Numbered from the stretch's first letter, positions 43,964 through 52,484 are shown. The stretch: DNA of 64,000 nucleotides from Collinsella aerofaciens (GCF_902364355.1 NZ_CABJDK010000008.1:50159-114158), one strand, 5' to 3'. The notes: generated from the sequence alone by a model not told the origin. Translations and numbers: made by a program.

Positions 43964-45097
43964 TTACTTCCAAACGCGCTCAGCAATGCGCTTGACCAGC
44001 GCGATCTTTGCCCACTGTTCGTCCTCGGTCAGTTTGTTGCCAATCTCACAGCTGGCAAAGCCGCACTGGGGCGACAGGTACAGGTTCTCGAGCGGCACAT
44101 ACTTTGCGGCCTCGTGGATACGTTCGACGATAACGTCCTCGTCCTCAAGCTCAGCCGCCTTTGTAGTGATCAGTCCCAGCACCACCTTCTTGCCGGGGGC
44201 AACGTACTTGAGCGGCTCAAAACCACCGGCGCGGGGTGTGTCGAACTCCAGATAGAACGCATCGACGTTCTCATGTGCGAACAGGTACGGTGCAATGGGA
44301 TCGTAACCACCCTCGAAGGCATACGTGGAGTGATAGTTGCCGCGGCACACGTGCGTGTTGATAACCAGATCGTCGGGCTTGCCCGCGATGGCGGCATTGT
44401 TGAGCGCCACGCCCAGCTCGCTCACCTTTTGCAGGTCAACCGGGCTCATGCCGGTTTTGGACACAAAGTCGGTATCGCAATAGATGCCCCAGGTGCAGTC
44501 ATCAAATTGGATGTTGCGACAGCCCGCGGCATACAGGTCGGCGATCACCGTGCGATAAGCGGCTGCAATGGCGTCGGCAAGTTCCTCATCGGTCTTGTAG
44601 ACGGCGCGCAGACTCTCCTGCTGTCCATCGCAGCGGTCGAGCGTAACCTCCGAGAACGTCTGGATCGGCGCCGGAATGGTTTGACGCGCGACCTGGCCCT
44701 CCCCCTCAAGCGCCTTGACAAACTTAAAATGCTCGACGAACGGGTGGTTCTCGCCGCTAATGGGACCGGTAACCACGGCGGTGTCGGCCGTCGTCTCCTC
44801 GTCATGGAACATATAACCCGTGCGTGAGGTACGGCGCTCAATGCCGTTAAGGCCCCACATAAAATCGAGGTGCCAGTAGCTGCGGCGGAACTCGCCATCG
44901 GTGATCACCTGCAGGCCGGCGGCCTTCTGCTTGGCCACTAAGTCGCGGATGGCCTCGTCCTCGACGGCCTTAAGGCCGGAAGCGTCGAGTTTACCCGCGA
45001 CATAGGCGGCACGGGCATCCTTTACAGCCTGCGGACGAAGAAAACTGCCGACGATATCGGCACGAAACGGCGCGTTCGGTTGAATCGAAGTGCTCAT
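43964..45097 (-). CDS. MetE-like cobalamin-independent methionine synthase family protein
   Basis: A 377-residue protein equivalent to the C-terminal catalytic half of MetE, like YxjG/YxjH and other short homologues. The zinc ligands are in INTHVCRGN (His and Cys) and SPQCGFAS (Cys); Glu in YLEFDTPR is the fourth. ITDGEFRRSYWHLDF and FDDCTWGIYCD complete the barrel. Such proteins may use a methyl donor other than methyl-tetrahydrofolate. AAAGGGAG precedes the ATG at 45097. A LysR gene follows upstream on the same strand, and a palindrome sits in the gap. Confidence 0.87.
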   Translation of the reverse strand: MSTSIQPNAPFRADIVGSFLRPQAVKDARAAYVAGKLDASGLKAVEDEAIRDLVAKQKAAGLQVITDGEFRRSYWHLDFMWGLNGIERRTSRTGYMFHDEETTADTAVVTGPISGENHPFVEHFKFVKALEGEGQVARQTIPAPIQTFSEVTLDRCDGQQESLRAVYKTDEELADAIAAAYRTVIADLYAAGCRNIQFDDCTWGIYCDTDFVSKTGMSPVDLQKVSELGVALNNAAIAGKPDDLVINTHVCRGNYHSTYAFEGGYDPIAPYLFAHENVDAFYLEFDTPRAGGFEPLKYVAPGKKVVLGLITTKAAELEDEDVIVERIHEAAKYVPLENLYLSPQCGFASCEIGNKLTEDEQWAKIALVKRIAERVWK

Positions 45098-45138
45098 AGA
45101 TATCTCCCTTTGCATTGGTTGCTTTACTGGAACAGAGT

Positions 45139-45150
45139 ATGAGCGCTCAT
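45139..45150. promoter_or_regulatory. Perfect 12-base palindrome upstream of the MetE-like gene
   Basis: ATGAGCGCTCAT lies 42 bases before the MetE-like ATG, in a promoter-like AT-rich gap. It is a candidate site for the neighbouring LysR protein. Confidence 0.35.
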
Positions 45151-45252
45151 ATGGTCATCGTAAAATATACGTTTATAACAGTTTGATATAGATGCTTCCT
45201 ATATCAGTCTGGACTGTCATAAAGAGACTTGAACCGTGCGGAGCACAGCAGC

Positions 45253-46149
45253 CTAGATATGCTGACGAATCGCGTCGATATAGGCCCGACCGTAGCGCGT
45301 GAGCGTCGTGTTCTTGCGCGTGATGATGCCAATCTCCATGTACTCGTCCACGTCGAGCGGAATCGAGATAATGCCGGGGCCGTTGAGCTCGTGGCTGATC
45401 ACGCCCGAGCATACCGTGTAGCCGTTGAGGCCCATGGCCAAATTGAACAACGTCGCACGGTCGCGCACGCGGATATTTTTGCGACGCTCGAACGTCGAGG
45501 TCAGCTCCTCGGAATAGTAAAACGAGTTGTAGCTGCCCTGCTCGTAGGACAGGAACGGGTAGTCTTCCAGATCCTCGAGCGTCACGCTGGAGCGGCCCGC
45601 CAGCGGATGGTCGGCGCAGACGAAGACATGCGGCGTGGCGCAGAAGAGCCCTTCGAACACGAGCTCGTTGGCGGCAAGCATGCGCTCGATGACCTCGCGA
45701 TTGTGCTCCGACAGATACAGGATGCCCAGCTCGCTTTTCATGTGCGCGACATCCTCGATAATCTCGTGGGTCTGCTCCTCGCGCAGGGTAAAGTCGTAGC
45801 GCGCGGCATCGAACTCGCGGATCACATCGACAAACGCATTAACGGCAAAGGAATAATGCTGGCAGCTCACACTAAAGTGCGGCACCTGCTCGGACGTGCC
45901 TTTGTACTTGCCCTCGAGCAGGTCGGCCTGGTCGAGTACCTGGCGCGCATAGCCCAAGAAGGTCTCGCCCTCCTCGGACACAATGACGCCCTTGTTGGTG
46001 CGCTCAAAGATGTGCACACCCATCTCGTTTTCGAGATCGCGGATCGACGCGGTAATCGAAGGCTGCGACACAAAGAGCCGGCGCGAGGCCTCGGTGATGC
46101 TGCCGCATTCGGCAACTTTGACGACATACCTGAGCTGCTGAAGCTTCAT
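45253..46149 (-). CDS. LysR-family regulator, CysB/CmbR-like
   Basis: A 298-residue LysR protein. The helix-turn-helix is MKLQQLRYVVKVAECGSITE with VSQPSITASIRDLE. The effector domain starts near residue 92. GGGAGA lies 6 bases before the ATG. It shares its strand with the MetE-like gene downstream and the HAD phosphatase gene upstream (10 bases away), so it is probably in the phosphatase operon. Control of the MetE-like gene and sensing of a sulfur amino acid are plausible from the context only. Confidence 0.87.
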   Translation of the reverse strand: MKLQQLRYVVKVAECGSITEASRRLFVSQPSITASIRDLENEMGVHIFERTNKGVIVSEEGETFLGYARQVLDQADLLEGKYKGTSEQVPHFSVSCQHYSFAVNAFVDVIREFDAARYDFTLREEQTHEIIEDVAHMKSELGILYLSEHNREVIERMLAANELVFEGLFCATPHVFVCADHPLAGRSSVTLEDLEDYPFLSYEQGSYNSFYYSEELTSTFERRKNIRVRDRATLFNLAMGLNGYTVCSGVISHELNGPGIISIPLDVDEYMEIGIITRKNTTLTRYGRAYIDAIRQHI

Positions 46150-46159
46150 AGCTTTCTCC

Positions 46160-47068
46160 CTAGACGTTCGTGACGTCGAAACCCGTCGCATCCATCTGAC
46201 GCATAAACGGCGGCATCTCCCCCGTCGCGGCACAGGCGGCAATCTGATGCAGAGCCCCGGCGACCGCATCGTCTGCCGCAGCGCCAATATGCCAGCGCGC
46301 GGCAGCCGTGACGGCCTCGTTGGCATTGGCGACTGCAACGGAGTTGGGAACGGCATCGATCATGGGCAAATCGTTATCGGAATCGCCAAATACGGCCACC
46401 TCATCGGGCGTCAGACCCAAAGCGCGCGCCAGCTCCAGCGCAGCGCAGCCCTTGTCCCAACCGGCCGGAAGGATGTCAAACAGGCGCACACGGTTGTTGG
46501 GAAACACAAGCGAGAGTTCCGGCACCTCAGCGGCAACGCGCTCGCGCAGCTCCGCGAGCTCCTCACGTGAACGGGCACTCCAGATATTCGCCTTGAACAC
46601 CGGTGCATCATCGACAACAGGACGGCACGGAGCCTCTTCGCCTTTGAGCCACGCATTGCCGCCCGACTCCATAGCGCGACGCACACGCTCGGGATTGCTC
46701 GTCACGCAGTAGGCATCGTTGCCCCAAAAGTCATCGCCCAGGCTGTAGACTTTTAGAAATGTATCGTTGGTCTCTTGCTCCAGATAGTCGGCCAAACGCA
46801 TCAGGGCATCGTTGTCGGTCGCGCGCGAAGCGACCGCCTGACCGTCGACAAACATGACCTGGCCGTTGCAGAACGCGCCGGTCGAAAAGCACTCGGAACG
46901 ATTTTTGAACATCCAGCCCATCGCGGACGGCTGGCGACCCGAAACCGGGCCAAAGTGCAGACCCGCCGCCTGCATGGCATGAATGCCCTCGATGGCATAG
47001 TCGCTGGCGCCGTCATGCCCGGCTGGAATCAGCGTATCGTCCATATCGGTCAGCACAAGTTTGATCAT
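46160..47068 (-). CDS. HAD-IIB family (Cof-type) phosphatase
   Basis: A 302-residue haloacid-dehalogenase-superfamily hydrolase with type IIB cap. Motif 1 is LTDMDDTLIP (nucleophile Asp8, acid Asp10), motif 2 is GPVSGRQPS, and motif 4 is FGDSDNDLPM. Cof-type enzymes dephosphorylate sugar phosphates or cofactors. GAGGGGA precedes the ATG at 47068. It ends 10 bases before the LysR start, so the two share a transcript. The substrate is unknown. Confidence 0.87.
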   Translation of the reverse strand: MIKLVLTDMDDTLIPAGHDGASDYAIEGIHAMQAAGLHFGPVSGRQPSAMGWMFKNRSECFSTGAFCNGQVMFVDGQAVASRATDNDALMRLADYLEQETNDTFLKVYSLGDDFWGNDAYCVTSNPERVRRAMESGGNAWLKGEEAPCRPVVDDAPVFKANIWSARSREELAELRERVAAEVPELSLVFPNNRVRLFDILPAGWDKGCAALELARALGLTPDEVAVFGDSDNDLPMIDAVPNSVAVANANEAVTAAARWHIGAAADDAVAGALHQIAACAATGEMPPFMRQMDATGFDVTNV

Positions 47069-47110
47069 AAGGTCCCCTCGGTCATTCTTAATCCCATCCA
47101 TTGTAACGAC

Positions 47111-47223
47111 CCGCCAATAAGGGACTGCCAATAAGGGACAGGTTTATTTTGGCAGGTTTTATCTGGGAAAATGCGACGCCCCAGTTGCCACCTACCAAAA
47201 TAAACCTGTCCCTTATTGGCAGG
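47111..47223. repeat. Large palindrome, CCAATAAGGGACAGG family, copy 2
   Basis: The left arm (47126-47156, TGCCAATAAGGGACAGG then TTTATTTTGGCAGG) is repeated inverted at 47191-47223, giving arms of about 31 bases around a 34-base centre. A partial copy of the left end precedes it at 47111. About 45 bases match the repeat at 2927-2975. It lies between the HAD gene start and the TPP riboswitch. Confidence 0.75.
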
Positions 47224-47250
47224 TGCGTTAGTATAGGGAACAACAGATTC

Positions 47251-47343
47251 GATGCGGGAGTGCCGGCGGTGCAAACCACAAGGCTGAGAGGGCATGGGGC
47301 CCAATCCTTTGAACCTGTCAGTTAATGCTGGCGTAGGGAGCAT
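47251..47343 (+). promoter_or_regulatory. TPP riboswitch (THI element)
   Basis: The conserved pieces occur in order: GCGGGAGTGCC, the pyrimidine-sensing CTGAGAGGG, AACCTGTCAG and TTAATGCTGGCGTAGGGA. Thiamine pyrophosphate binding would favour the terminator that follows at 47355, switching off thiM, the thiamine-binding protein gene and thiE. Confidence 0.92.
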
Positions 47344-47354
47344 GCCGCCTTTAC

Positions 47355-47385
47355 AGGGGCGCTGTCTATGCACAGCGCCCCTTTT
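47355..47385 (+). terminator. Expression-platform terminator of the TPP riboswitch
   Basis: AGGGGCGCTGT pairs with ACAGCGCCCCT and is followed by TTT. It sits between the riboswitch and the thiM ribosome site. Confidence 0.82.
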
Positions 47386-47407
47386 CTATGCCAAGGAGGC
47401 ATGTGCA

Positions 47408-48247
47408 GTGATTGATTCGGAACAGCTTAAGCAGCATATGGTCAAGGCCGTGGAGAAGATTCGCGCCACCAATCCGATGGCGGGCTCCATCACCAACACG
47501 GTGACGATTGACTTTGTCGCCAACGCACAGCTCGCCGTGGGCGGATCGGCCGCCATGGTCTATCTGCCCGACGAGGGCGAGGCACTCGTTGCCGGCGGCG
47601 GCGCCATCTATCTCAACATGGGAACGCTCTTCCCCATCTACGAGCAGACGATTCCCCGCGCGGCCAAGGCGGCACACGACGCCGGCAAGCCCTGGGTGCT
47701 CGATCCGGTGGGCCTGGGCATCGGTAGCCTGCGCACCCAGCTGGTCAACGAACTCAAACAGTACAAGCCCGCCATCGTGCGCGGCAATGCCTCCGAGATT
47801 ATCGCGCTCGCCGGCCTGTGGGGCCTCGAGGGCGAGGCGGCCGATCTGAGCCGCGTACGCGGCGTCGATACCACCGACACGGTCGACGCCGCCCGCGATG
47901 CCGCCGTGGCGCTCGCCCGCTACACCGGCGGCGCCGTGGTCGTCTCGGGCGAAGTCGACCTGATTACCGACGGCACGACCGTGGCCAAGTCCCACGGCGG
48001 CAGCCCGCTCATGTCCAAGATCACCGGCTGCGGCTGCTCGCAGGGCGGCGTGCTGGCCGTGTACGCCTGCGCCGCCGACCCGTTTACGGCAGCCGTCTGC
48101 GGCACCGCCGTCTACAACGTTGCCGGCACGCGTGCTGCCGCCGTTGCCGATGCCCCGGCAAGCTTTAAGGTCGCCTTTATCGACGAGCTCTACCGCGCAA
48201 CCGCCCAAGACATCGCCGATAACCGACTCGAGCTCGAGGAGGCATAA
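47408..48247 (+). CDS. thiM: Hydroxyethylthiazole kinase ThiM
   Basis: A 279-residue kinase that phosphorylates the thiazole alcohol in thiamine salvage. Typical blocks are SITNTVTIDFVANAQLAVGG (substrate side), WVLDPVGLG, VRGNASEI and the phosphate loop KITGCGCSQGG with the catalytic Cys. GTG at 47408 was chosen because AAGGAGG precedes it by 8 bases; the open frame runs back into the riboswitch. It is the first gene of a three-gene operon (overlap or 3-base gaps follow) under TPP control. Confidence 0.93.
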   Translation: MIDSEQLKQHMVKAVEKIRATNPMAGSITNTVTIDFVANAQLAVGGSAAMVYLPDEGEALVAGGGAIYLNMGTLFPIYEQTIPRAAKAAHDAGKPWVLDPVGLGIGSLRTQLVNELKQYKPAIVRGNASEIIALAGLWGLEGEAADLSRVRGVDTTDTVDAARDAAVALARYTGGAVVVSGEVDLITDGTTVAKSHGGSPLMSKITGCGCSQGGVLAVYACAADPFTAAVCGTAVYNVAGTRAAAVADAPASFKVAFIDELYRATAQDIADNRLELEEA

Positions 48248-48250
48248 GCC

Positions 48251-48592
48251 ATGTCCGAGTCCGTAACCAATGCCGGCATGAACACACTCGTCGCCGTGGC
48301 CATCGCCCCGTGCGGCACCGGCGACGAGCTGTCCGCCGAGGTCGCCGAGGTCGTGCGCGTCATTCGCGAGAGCGGCCTCCCCAACCGCACCACCTCGATG
48401 TTCACCGAGATCGAGGGCGACTGGGACGAGGTCATGCAGGTCGTGCGAGACGCGACCTTTGTGTTGGCGAGCAAGGGCATCCGCACCGAAGTCGTGCTCA
48501 AAGCCGATATTCGACCCGGATTTACCGACACCATGACCGGCAAACTTGAGCGCATGGAAGCGCAGATCAAGAAGCAGGAGGAAGCACGATGA
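48251..48592 (+). CDS. Thiamine-binding protein, MTH1187/YqgV family
   Basis: A 113-residue protein of the MTH1187 family (also called thiamine-binding). The conserved parts are VAVAIAPCGTGDELS, NRTTSMFTEIEGDWDEVM and LKADIRPGFTD. Members form ferredoxin-like tetramers that bind thiamine or its parts. The gene lies 3 bases after thiM and overlaps thiE by 4 bases, so it sits inside the riboswitch-controlled salvage operon. Its exact job (carrier or chaperone) is not established. Confidence 0.82.
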   Translation: MSESVTNAGMNTLVAVAIAPCGTGDELSAEVAEVVRVIRESGLPNRTTSMFTEIEGDWDEVMQVVRDATFVLASKGIRTEVVLKADIRPGFTDTMTGKLERMEAQIKKQEEAR

Positions 48593-49284
48593 GTATCCGC
48601 GACAACCTTGATATCTCGGCCTATCTGGTACTCGGCCCCGAAAACACGCTGGGACGTCCCGTGGGCGATGTGGTGGCCCAGGCGCTCGACGCAGGCTTTA
48701 CCTGCATCCAGGTGCGCTCCAAGGTGGCAAGCGCCCGCGAGATCATCGCGCTGACCGGCGACGCCGCGCAGGCAATCGCACAGGCCGGCAAGACCGGTCA
48801 GGTCGCCCTGTTAATCGATGACCGCCTTGACTGCGTGCTTGCCGCGCGCGAGCAGGGCATCGCTGTCGACGGCGTGCACGTGGGCCAGAGTGATATTCCC
48901 GTCGAAGTCTGCCGCAAACTTTTGGGCCCCGATGCCATCGTGGGCCTTTCGGCCCGCTGCGAGGAGATGCTCGAGTACGTCAAAACCGCCGACATGAGCC
49001 TGGTCGACTATCTTGGCATCGGCCCGCTCCACGAGACCGAGACCAAGCGCGACTGCGGACGCGCGGCCGACGGCTCTATCATTACCAAGAGCTTTGAGGA
49101 CCTGGCCGCACTCCACGCAGCAGGCCCCGTGCCCATCGTGGTGGGCGGCGGCGTCAAGACGGCCGACCTGCCGCAGCTCAAGGCCACCGGCGTCGACGGC
49201 TTTTTCGTGGTGAGCGCCGTCTGCAGTGCCGACGACCCCCACGCCGCGGCCAAGGAGCTCGTCGACACCTGGCAGCAGGCATAG
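48589..49284 (+). CDS. thiE: Thiamine phosphate synthase ThiE
   Basis: A 231-residue (beta/alpha)8 enzyme that joins HMP-pyrophosphate to thiazole phosphate. Signature blocks are CIQVRSKVASARE, LLIDDRLDCVLA, GVHVGQSDIP, IVGLSARCEEM and DYLGIGPLHETETK, with VVGGGVKTAD for phosphate binding. It overlaps the preceding gene by 4 bases. The HMP kinase ThiD needed to complete salvage is not in the window. Confidence 0.94.
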   Translation: MSIRDNLDISAYLVLGPENTLGRPVGDVVAQALDAGFTCIQVRSKVASAREIIALTGDAAQAIAQAGKTGQVALLIDDRLDCVLAAREQGIAVDGVHVGQSDIPVEVCRKLLGPDAIVGLSARCEEMLEYVKTADMSLVDYLGIGPLHETETKRDCGRAADGSIITKSFEDLAALHAAGPVPIVVGGGVKTADLPQLKATGVDGFFVVSAVCSADDPHAAAKELVDTWQQA

Positions 49285-49326
49285 ACATAAGCCGAGCAGC
49301 TGATTCGCAGCCTCATATCTTCAAGA

Positions 49327-49500
49327 GCGGAAAGCGCATCCCAGAATGGACGTCCAAACTGGGATGCGCTTTCCGTATAGAGAGCCAGTGGGAAACTGTA
49401 TCCCAGTCTGAACGCATATTCCGGGATGAACTTTCCGCCACGGGCCTCTCGCGGAAACCGCATCCCATTCCAAACGCCCATTCCGGGATGCGCTTTCCGC
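49327..49500. repeat. Three tandem GGAAAGCGCATCCC hairpins
   Basis: Unit 1 (49327-49375) pairs GCGGAAAGCGCATCCCAG with CTGGGATGCGCTTTCCG. Units 2 (49387-49439) and 3 (49451-49500) are diverged versions (GGAAACTGTATCCCAG, GGAAACCGCATCCCA). They fill the gap between convergent thiE and the patatin gene and could act as terminators without T-runs. Confidence 0.72.
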
Positions 49501-49508
49501 TGCAGCCT

Positions 49509-50378
49509 CTACCCCGCCAGATACGCTTCCAACGCCGGCAAAGTCGCCTCCGCATCGCGACGGCCGATCTGATAGATGCGCTCGAGCTCATCAGGCTCGC
49601 GGCACAGCGACGGCACCTTTACCGATTCACTCGGCCGCACCACAAAGACCTCGCCAGCGGCCTCGCGACGCGCCAGGTCATCGAGCGTGGCATTGTAGAC
49701 CTCATGCCGATGCTCAAGCGCTGCGACAAACTCCGGGTAGTGACGGAACACACGCCGCAACATGGGCATTACGCTGTTGGGCTGCTTTACAAAGCCCGCC
49801 GGTTGCGTCAGCACCACCACGTTGCGGTCATAGCCCTGCGCAAACAGCCATGCGCTGGGAATAGAATCAGCCACGCCACCATCCAAATACTTACGCCCCT
49901 CAATGGCGACAGGACGCGTTGCCACGGGAATCGCCGACGAGGCGCGGATCCACTCGATATCGCGCTCGTCGCCATAGGGCAGATCATGGTAGACCGCCTC
50001 GCCCGTCTCGATATCGGTACACACGCACGTAAACCGCATGGAGCAGGCACGATATGTCTCCAAATCGATGGGATCGCGCTCGATGGGCACCTCGTGATAG
50101 GCAAAATCGGCATTGAACATATCGCCGGTCCGCAGCCAGCTTGCTACACCCGCATAGCGCTTGTCGGCACAATAGGCCTTGTTATAGCGAATGGCGCGGC
50201 CGATCTGGCGCGATTTAAAATTGTAGCCAAACGCCGCGCCCGCCGAGACACCCACCATATGGTCGCAGGTCAAACCGTGCTCCATCCAAACGTCGAGCAC
50301 GCCCGCCGTATACATACCGCGGTAGCCGCCTCCCTCGAGCGCGAGCCCCACCGTGCGCGTCGTATCCGGCTGTGCCAT
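49509..50378 (-). CDS. Patatin-like phospholipase
   Basis: A 289-residue lipid acyl hydrolase. The oxyanion loop is LEGGGYRG (about 14-21), the nucleophile Ser45 lies in MVGVSAGA, and the Asp of the dyad is in KYLDGGVAD. No signal peptide is visible. ATG at 50378 follows GGAG; the longer open frame to 50462 is not needed. The family hydrolyses phospholipids or related esters; the substrate is unknown. It stands alone. Confidence 0.88.
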   Translation of the reverse strand: MAQPDTTRTVGLALEGGGYRGMYTAGVLDVWMEHGLTCDHMVGVSAGAAFGYNFKSRQIGRAIRYNKAYCADKRYAGVASWLRTGDMFNADFAYHEVPIERDPIDLETYRACSMRFTCVCTDIETGEAVYHDLPYGDERDIEWIRASSAIPVATRPVAIEGRKYLDGGVADSIPSAWLFAQGYDRNVVVLTQPAGFVKQPNSVMPMLRRVFRHYPEFVAALEHRHEVYNATLDDLARREAAGEVFVVRPSESVKVPSLCREPDELERIYQIGRRDAEATLPALEAYLAG

Positions 50379-50506
50379 GCGACCATCTCCGTTCCTGCGT
50401 TTAAAACCGGGACAAGTATACCCGTCAACATATAGCGTCTCAGTCGCATTTTTATCGAACATCGCATCGTCGCGCTACCGCTTGTCGAATAATAGCCGCC
50501 CACAGT

Positions 50507-50803
50507 ATGTGCACCCATATCCCCGCTCTCGAGGAAAGCGGCTTTATGGTGACGCTCGACAAGCACATTTGGCAGATTGCGCCCACCGACCGCGATCAAG
50601 GCCGCAGTACGCAAATCATTTCATCGATGCTCGAAATGGCGCAGTCGCTCCATCTGCCCGTCGAGGTCGAAGGCGTCGAGACAAATGAGCAGGCGAACAT
50701 GCTACGACAAATGGGCGCCCGCTACGCTCAGGGCTTCCTCTACTACCGCCCCATGCCGGCGAAGGATTTTGAGGCATTGCTCGATGGTGGCAATAACAAC
50801 TGA
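50507..50803 (+). pseudogene. Remnant of an EAL-domain phosphodiesterase
   Basis: A 98-residue open frame that joins two separate parts of an EAL domain. The first part, IPALEESGFMVTLDKHIW, belongs near the start of the domain. It then jumps to STQIISSMLEMAQSLHLPVE with VEGVETNEQANMLRQMG and AQGFLYYRPMP from the end. Roughly 150 residues between them, including most of the catalytic sites, are missing. No good start is present. It lies just before a GGDEF gene, so an intact EAL gene once stood here. The rest of 50379-50930 holds a palindrome near 50861 and nothing else I can support. Confidence 0.7.
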
Positions 50804-50860
50804 TACGCTCGCGTGCAAAACGCCACCGCCGAAGGAAGCATTTGTCCCCATTGGCTAACT

Positions 50861-50893
50861 TATATCCCCAATTCAAACCGAATTGGGGATATA
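50861..50893. promoter_or_regulatory. 14-base palindrome and -10 element before the GGDEF gene
   Basis: TATATCCCCAATTC and GAATTGGGGATATA are exact inverted repeats around AAACC. TATAAT (50890-50895) overlaps the right arm, so it may be an operator at the promoter. Confidence 0.5.
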
Positions 50894-50930
50894 ATACAAA
50901 CCGTTGTTCTGCCCAAGGAGGTTATCCATC

Positions 50931-52460
50931 ATGAACGAGTCGTACCGCATGGGCGAGCAATCGATTATTGCCTATCTTCAGCGACTTGCGAATGGCATCT
51001 CGACCGCCGAACTCGATGTTGCCGCACTGCCTGCTGAGCTACGCGCCGTTGGTGAGCAACTGCAAAAGACGCATGCCATCCTGCAACAAGAGCGCCAGCT
51101 GCTTGAACGCAACGCCTATATCGATCCGCTCACCAACTTGGGCAACCGCAACGGATTCGACCGTCACGTCGAGCAACTCTGGCGCAAAGGCGACCCCTTC
51201 ACCTGCGCCTATATTGACATCGACCATCTCAAGCATTGCAATGATAGGTTTGGCCACGCCGAAGGCAATCGCTATATTCTGAGCATCTGCCGCACGTTCT
51301 CCGAAACCATGGAGCACGATGAGATGCTGTTCCGTATCGGTGGAGACGAGTTTGTGCTCATCTCGCTCTCCGCAAACGAGACTGAACTCGAGCAGCGCTT
51401 GGAGCAGGTACGTACCGGGCTGATCGAGGCGAGCTCAGGCGGCAAGGCGCCCATGATCGGCAGCTTTAGCTTTGGCTGCTCGCGCGTCGACCCGCTTGCC
51501 GGCGACACGCGTCGCCAGATGACGATGGATGCCGATCGCAAAATGTATCGCTACAAGCTCATGCACCGCGTGCAGCAACCGAAAGACAATGACGCGCCGC
51601 AACGCCCAATCGTCGATCAGCTTCCTTGCAACGACCGGGTGTTCCAAGCGATCTCCATGAGCTCCGAGACGCGCTATCCGTTCATCCTTAACCTCGATAC
51701 GGGCGAATCACAATGGTCGGTTAACGCCGTGCGCGATTTTGACCTGCCCTCCCAGCACCCTTTTAACTCACTCGACATGTGGCTCGCCCGCGTCCACCCC
51801 GAGGACCGCGACAACGTACGCGCCGAGCTCGACATGGTGATAAACGGCATGTGGCACTTCCACTACATGCAGTACCGCGTTATGGATGCTACCGGAGCGT
51901 ACGCGCTTTGCGACTGCACGGGCTACCGCTTGGACGGCACCGATACCGAGCCTAACATGTACGTGGGCATTATCATCAACCGCAGCCTGGCGGATACGAC
52001 TGACTCGGTAACGGGCCTGGGCGATGTCCACGCCCTGGTCAGCGCCATTGGCGAAATGCGCCGCGTGGCGCGCGAGGCAGGCTTTATTGCCATTAAGGTT
52101 GACGATATCGCCGAGGTCAACGCCCGCTTTGGCTTTGATGCGGGCGACCGCGTGCTCGCCGAAAGCGCAGCGTGCCTCATGGATTGTTCGCGCGGCAAGG
52201 GTCGCCTGTTCCGCTCGACGGGGCCAACGTTCGTGGCACTCTTCGATGAGCTCGGCCCCGAGGCAATCGACGAGATCGCAAGCGACATCGAACGGTTCCT
52301 GGGTTCTCCCGTGCTCATCGGCTCGCTTGAATATCAGCCGCCCATTCGCGTGGCCACGCTCCATCTGGACGCTGTCGATCGACAGCCCGTTTCCATTTTG
52401 AACGAGCTCAAAGCGTTGCTTAAAGAGGCAGTACAGGTACCGGGCACCAAGCTGGACTAG
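50931..52460 (+). CDS. Diguanylate cyclase with GGDEF, PAS and a second degenerate GGDEF domain
   Basis: A 509-residue protein with no membrane segment. A coiled-coil region leads into GGDEF 1 (about 60-205) with an intact RIGGDEFVLIS near residue 138, so it should make cyclic di-GMP. No RxxD inhibitory site is seen. A PAS-like domain follows (ETRYPFILNLDTGESQWS, RVHPEDRDNVR). A second GGDEF-like domain ends the protein (TDSVTGLGDVHALVSAIGE, then STGPTFVALFDE where the signature should be), so it is probably a sensor. AAGGAGG precedes the ATG. Confidence 0.85.
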   Translation: MNESYRMGEQSIIAYLQRLANGISTAELDVAALPAELRAVGEQLQKTHAILQQERQLLERNAYIDPLTNLGNRNGFDRHVEQLWRKGDPFTCAYIDIDHLKHCNDRFGHAEGNRYILSICRTFSETMEHDEMLFRIGGDEFVLISLSANETELEQRLEQVRTGLIEASSGGKAPMIGSFSFGCSRVDPLAGDTRRQMTMDADRKMYRYKLMHRVQQPKDNDAPQRPIVDQLPCNDRVFQAISMSSETRYPFILNLDTGESQWSVNAVRDFDLPSQHPFNSLDMWLARVHPEDRDNVRAELDMVINGMWHFHYMQYRVMDATGAYALCDCTGYRLDGTDTEPNMYVGIIINRSLADTTDSVTGLGDVHALVSAIGEMRRVAREAGFIAIKVDDIAEVNARFGFDAGDRVLAESAACLMDCSRGKGRLFRSTGPTFVALFDELGPEAIDEIASDIERFLGSPVLIGSLEYQPPIRVATLHLDAVDRQPVSILNELKALLKEAVQVPGTKLD

Positions 52461-52484
52461 CGTCGTGGGGCGCATGATGGTTAT

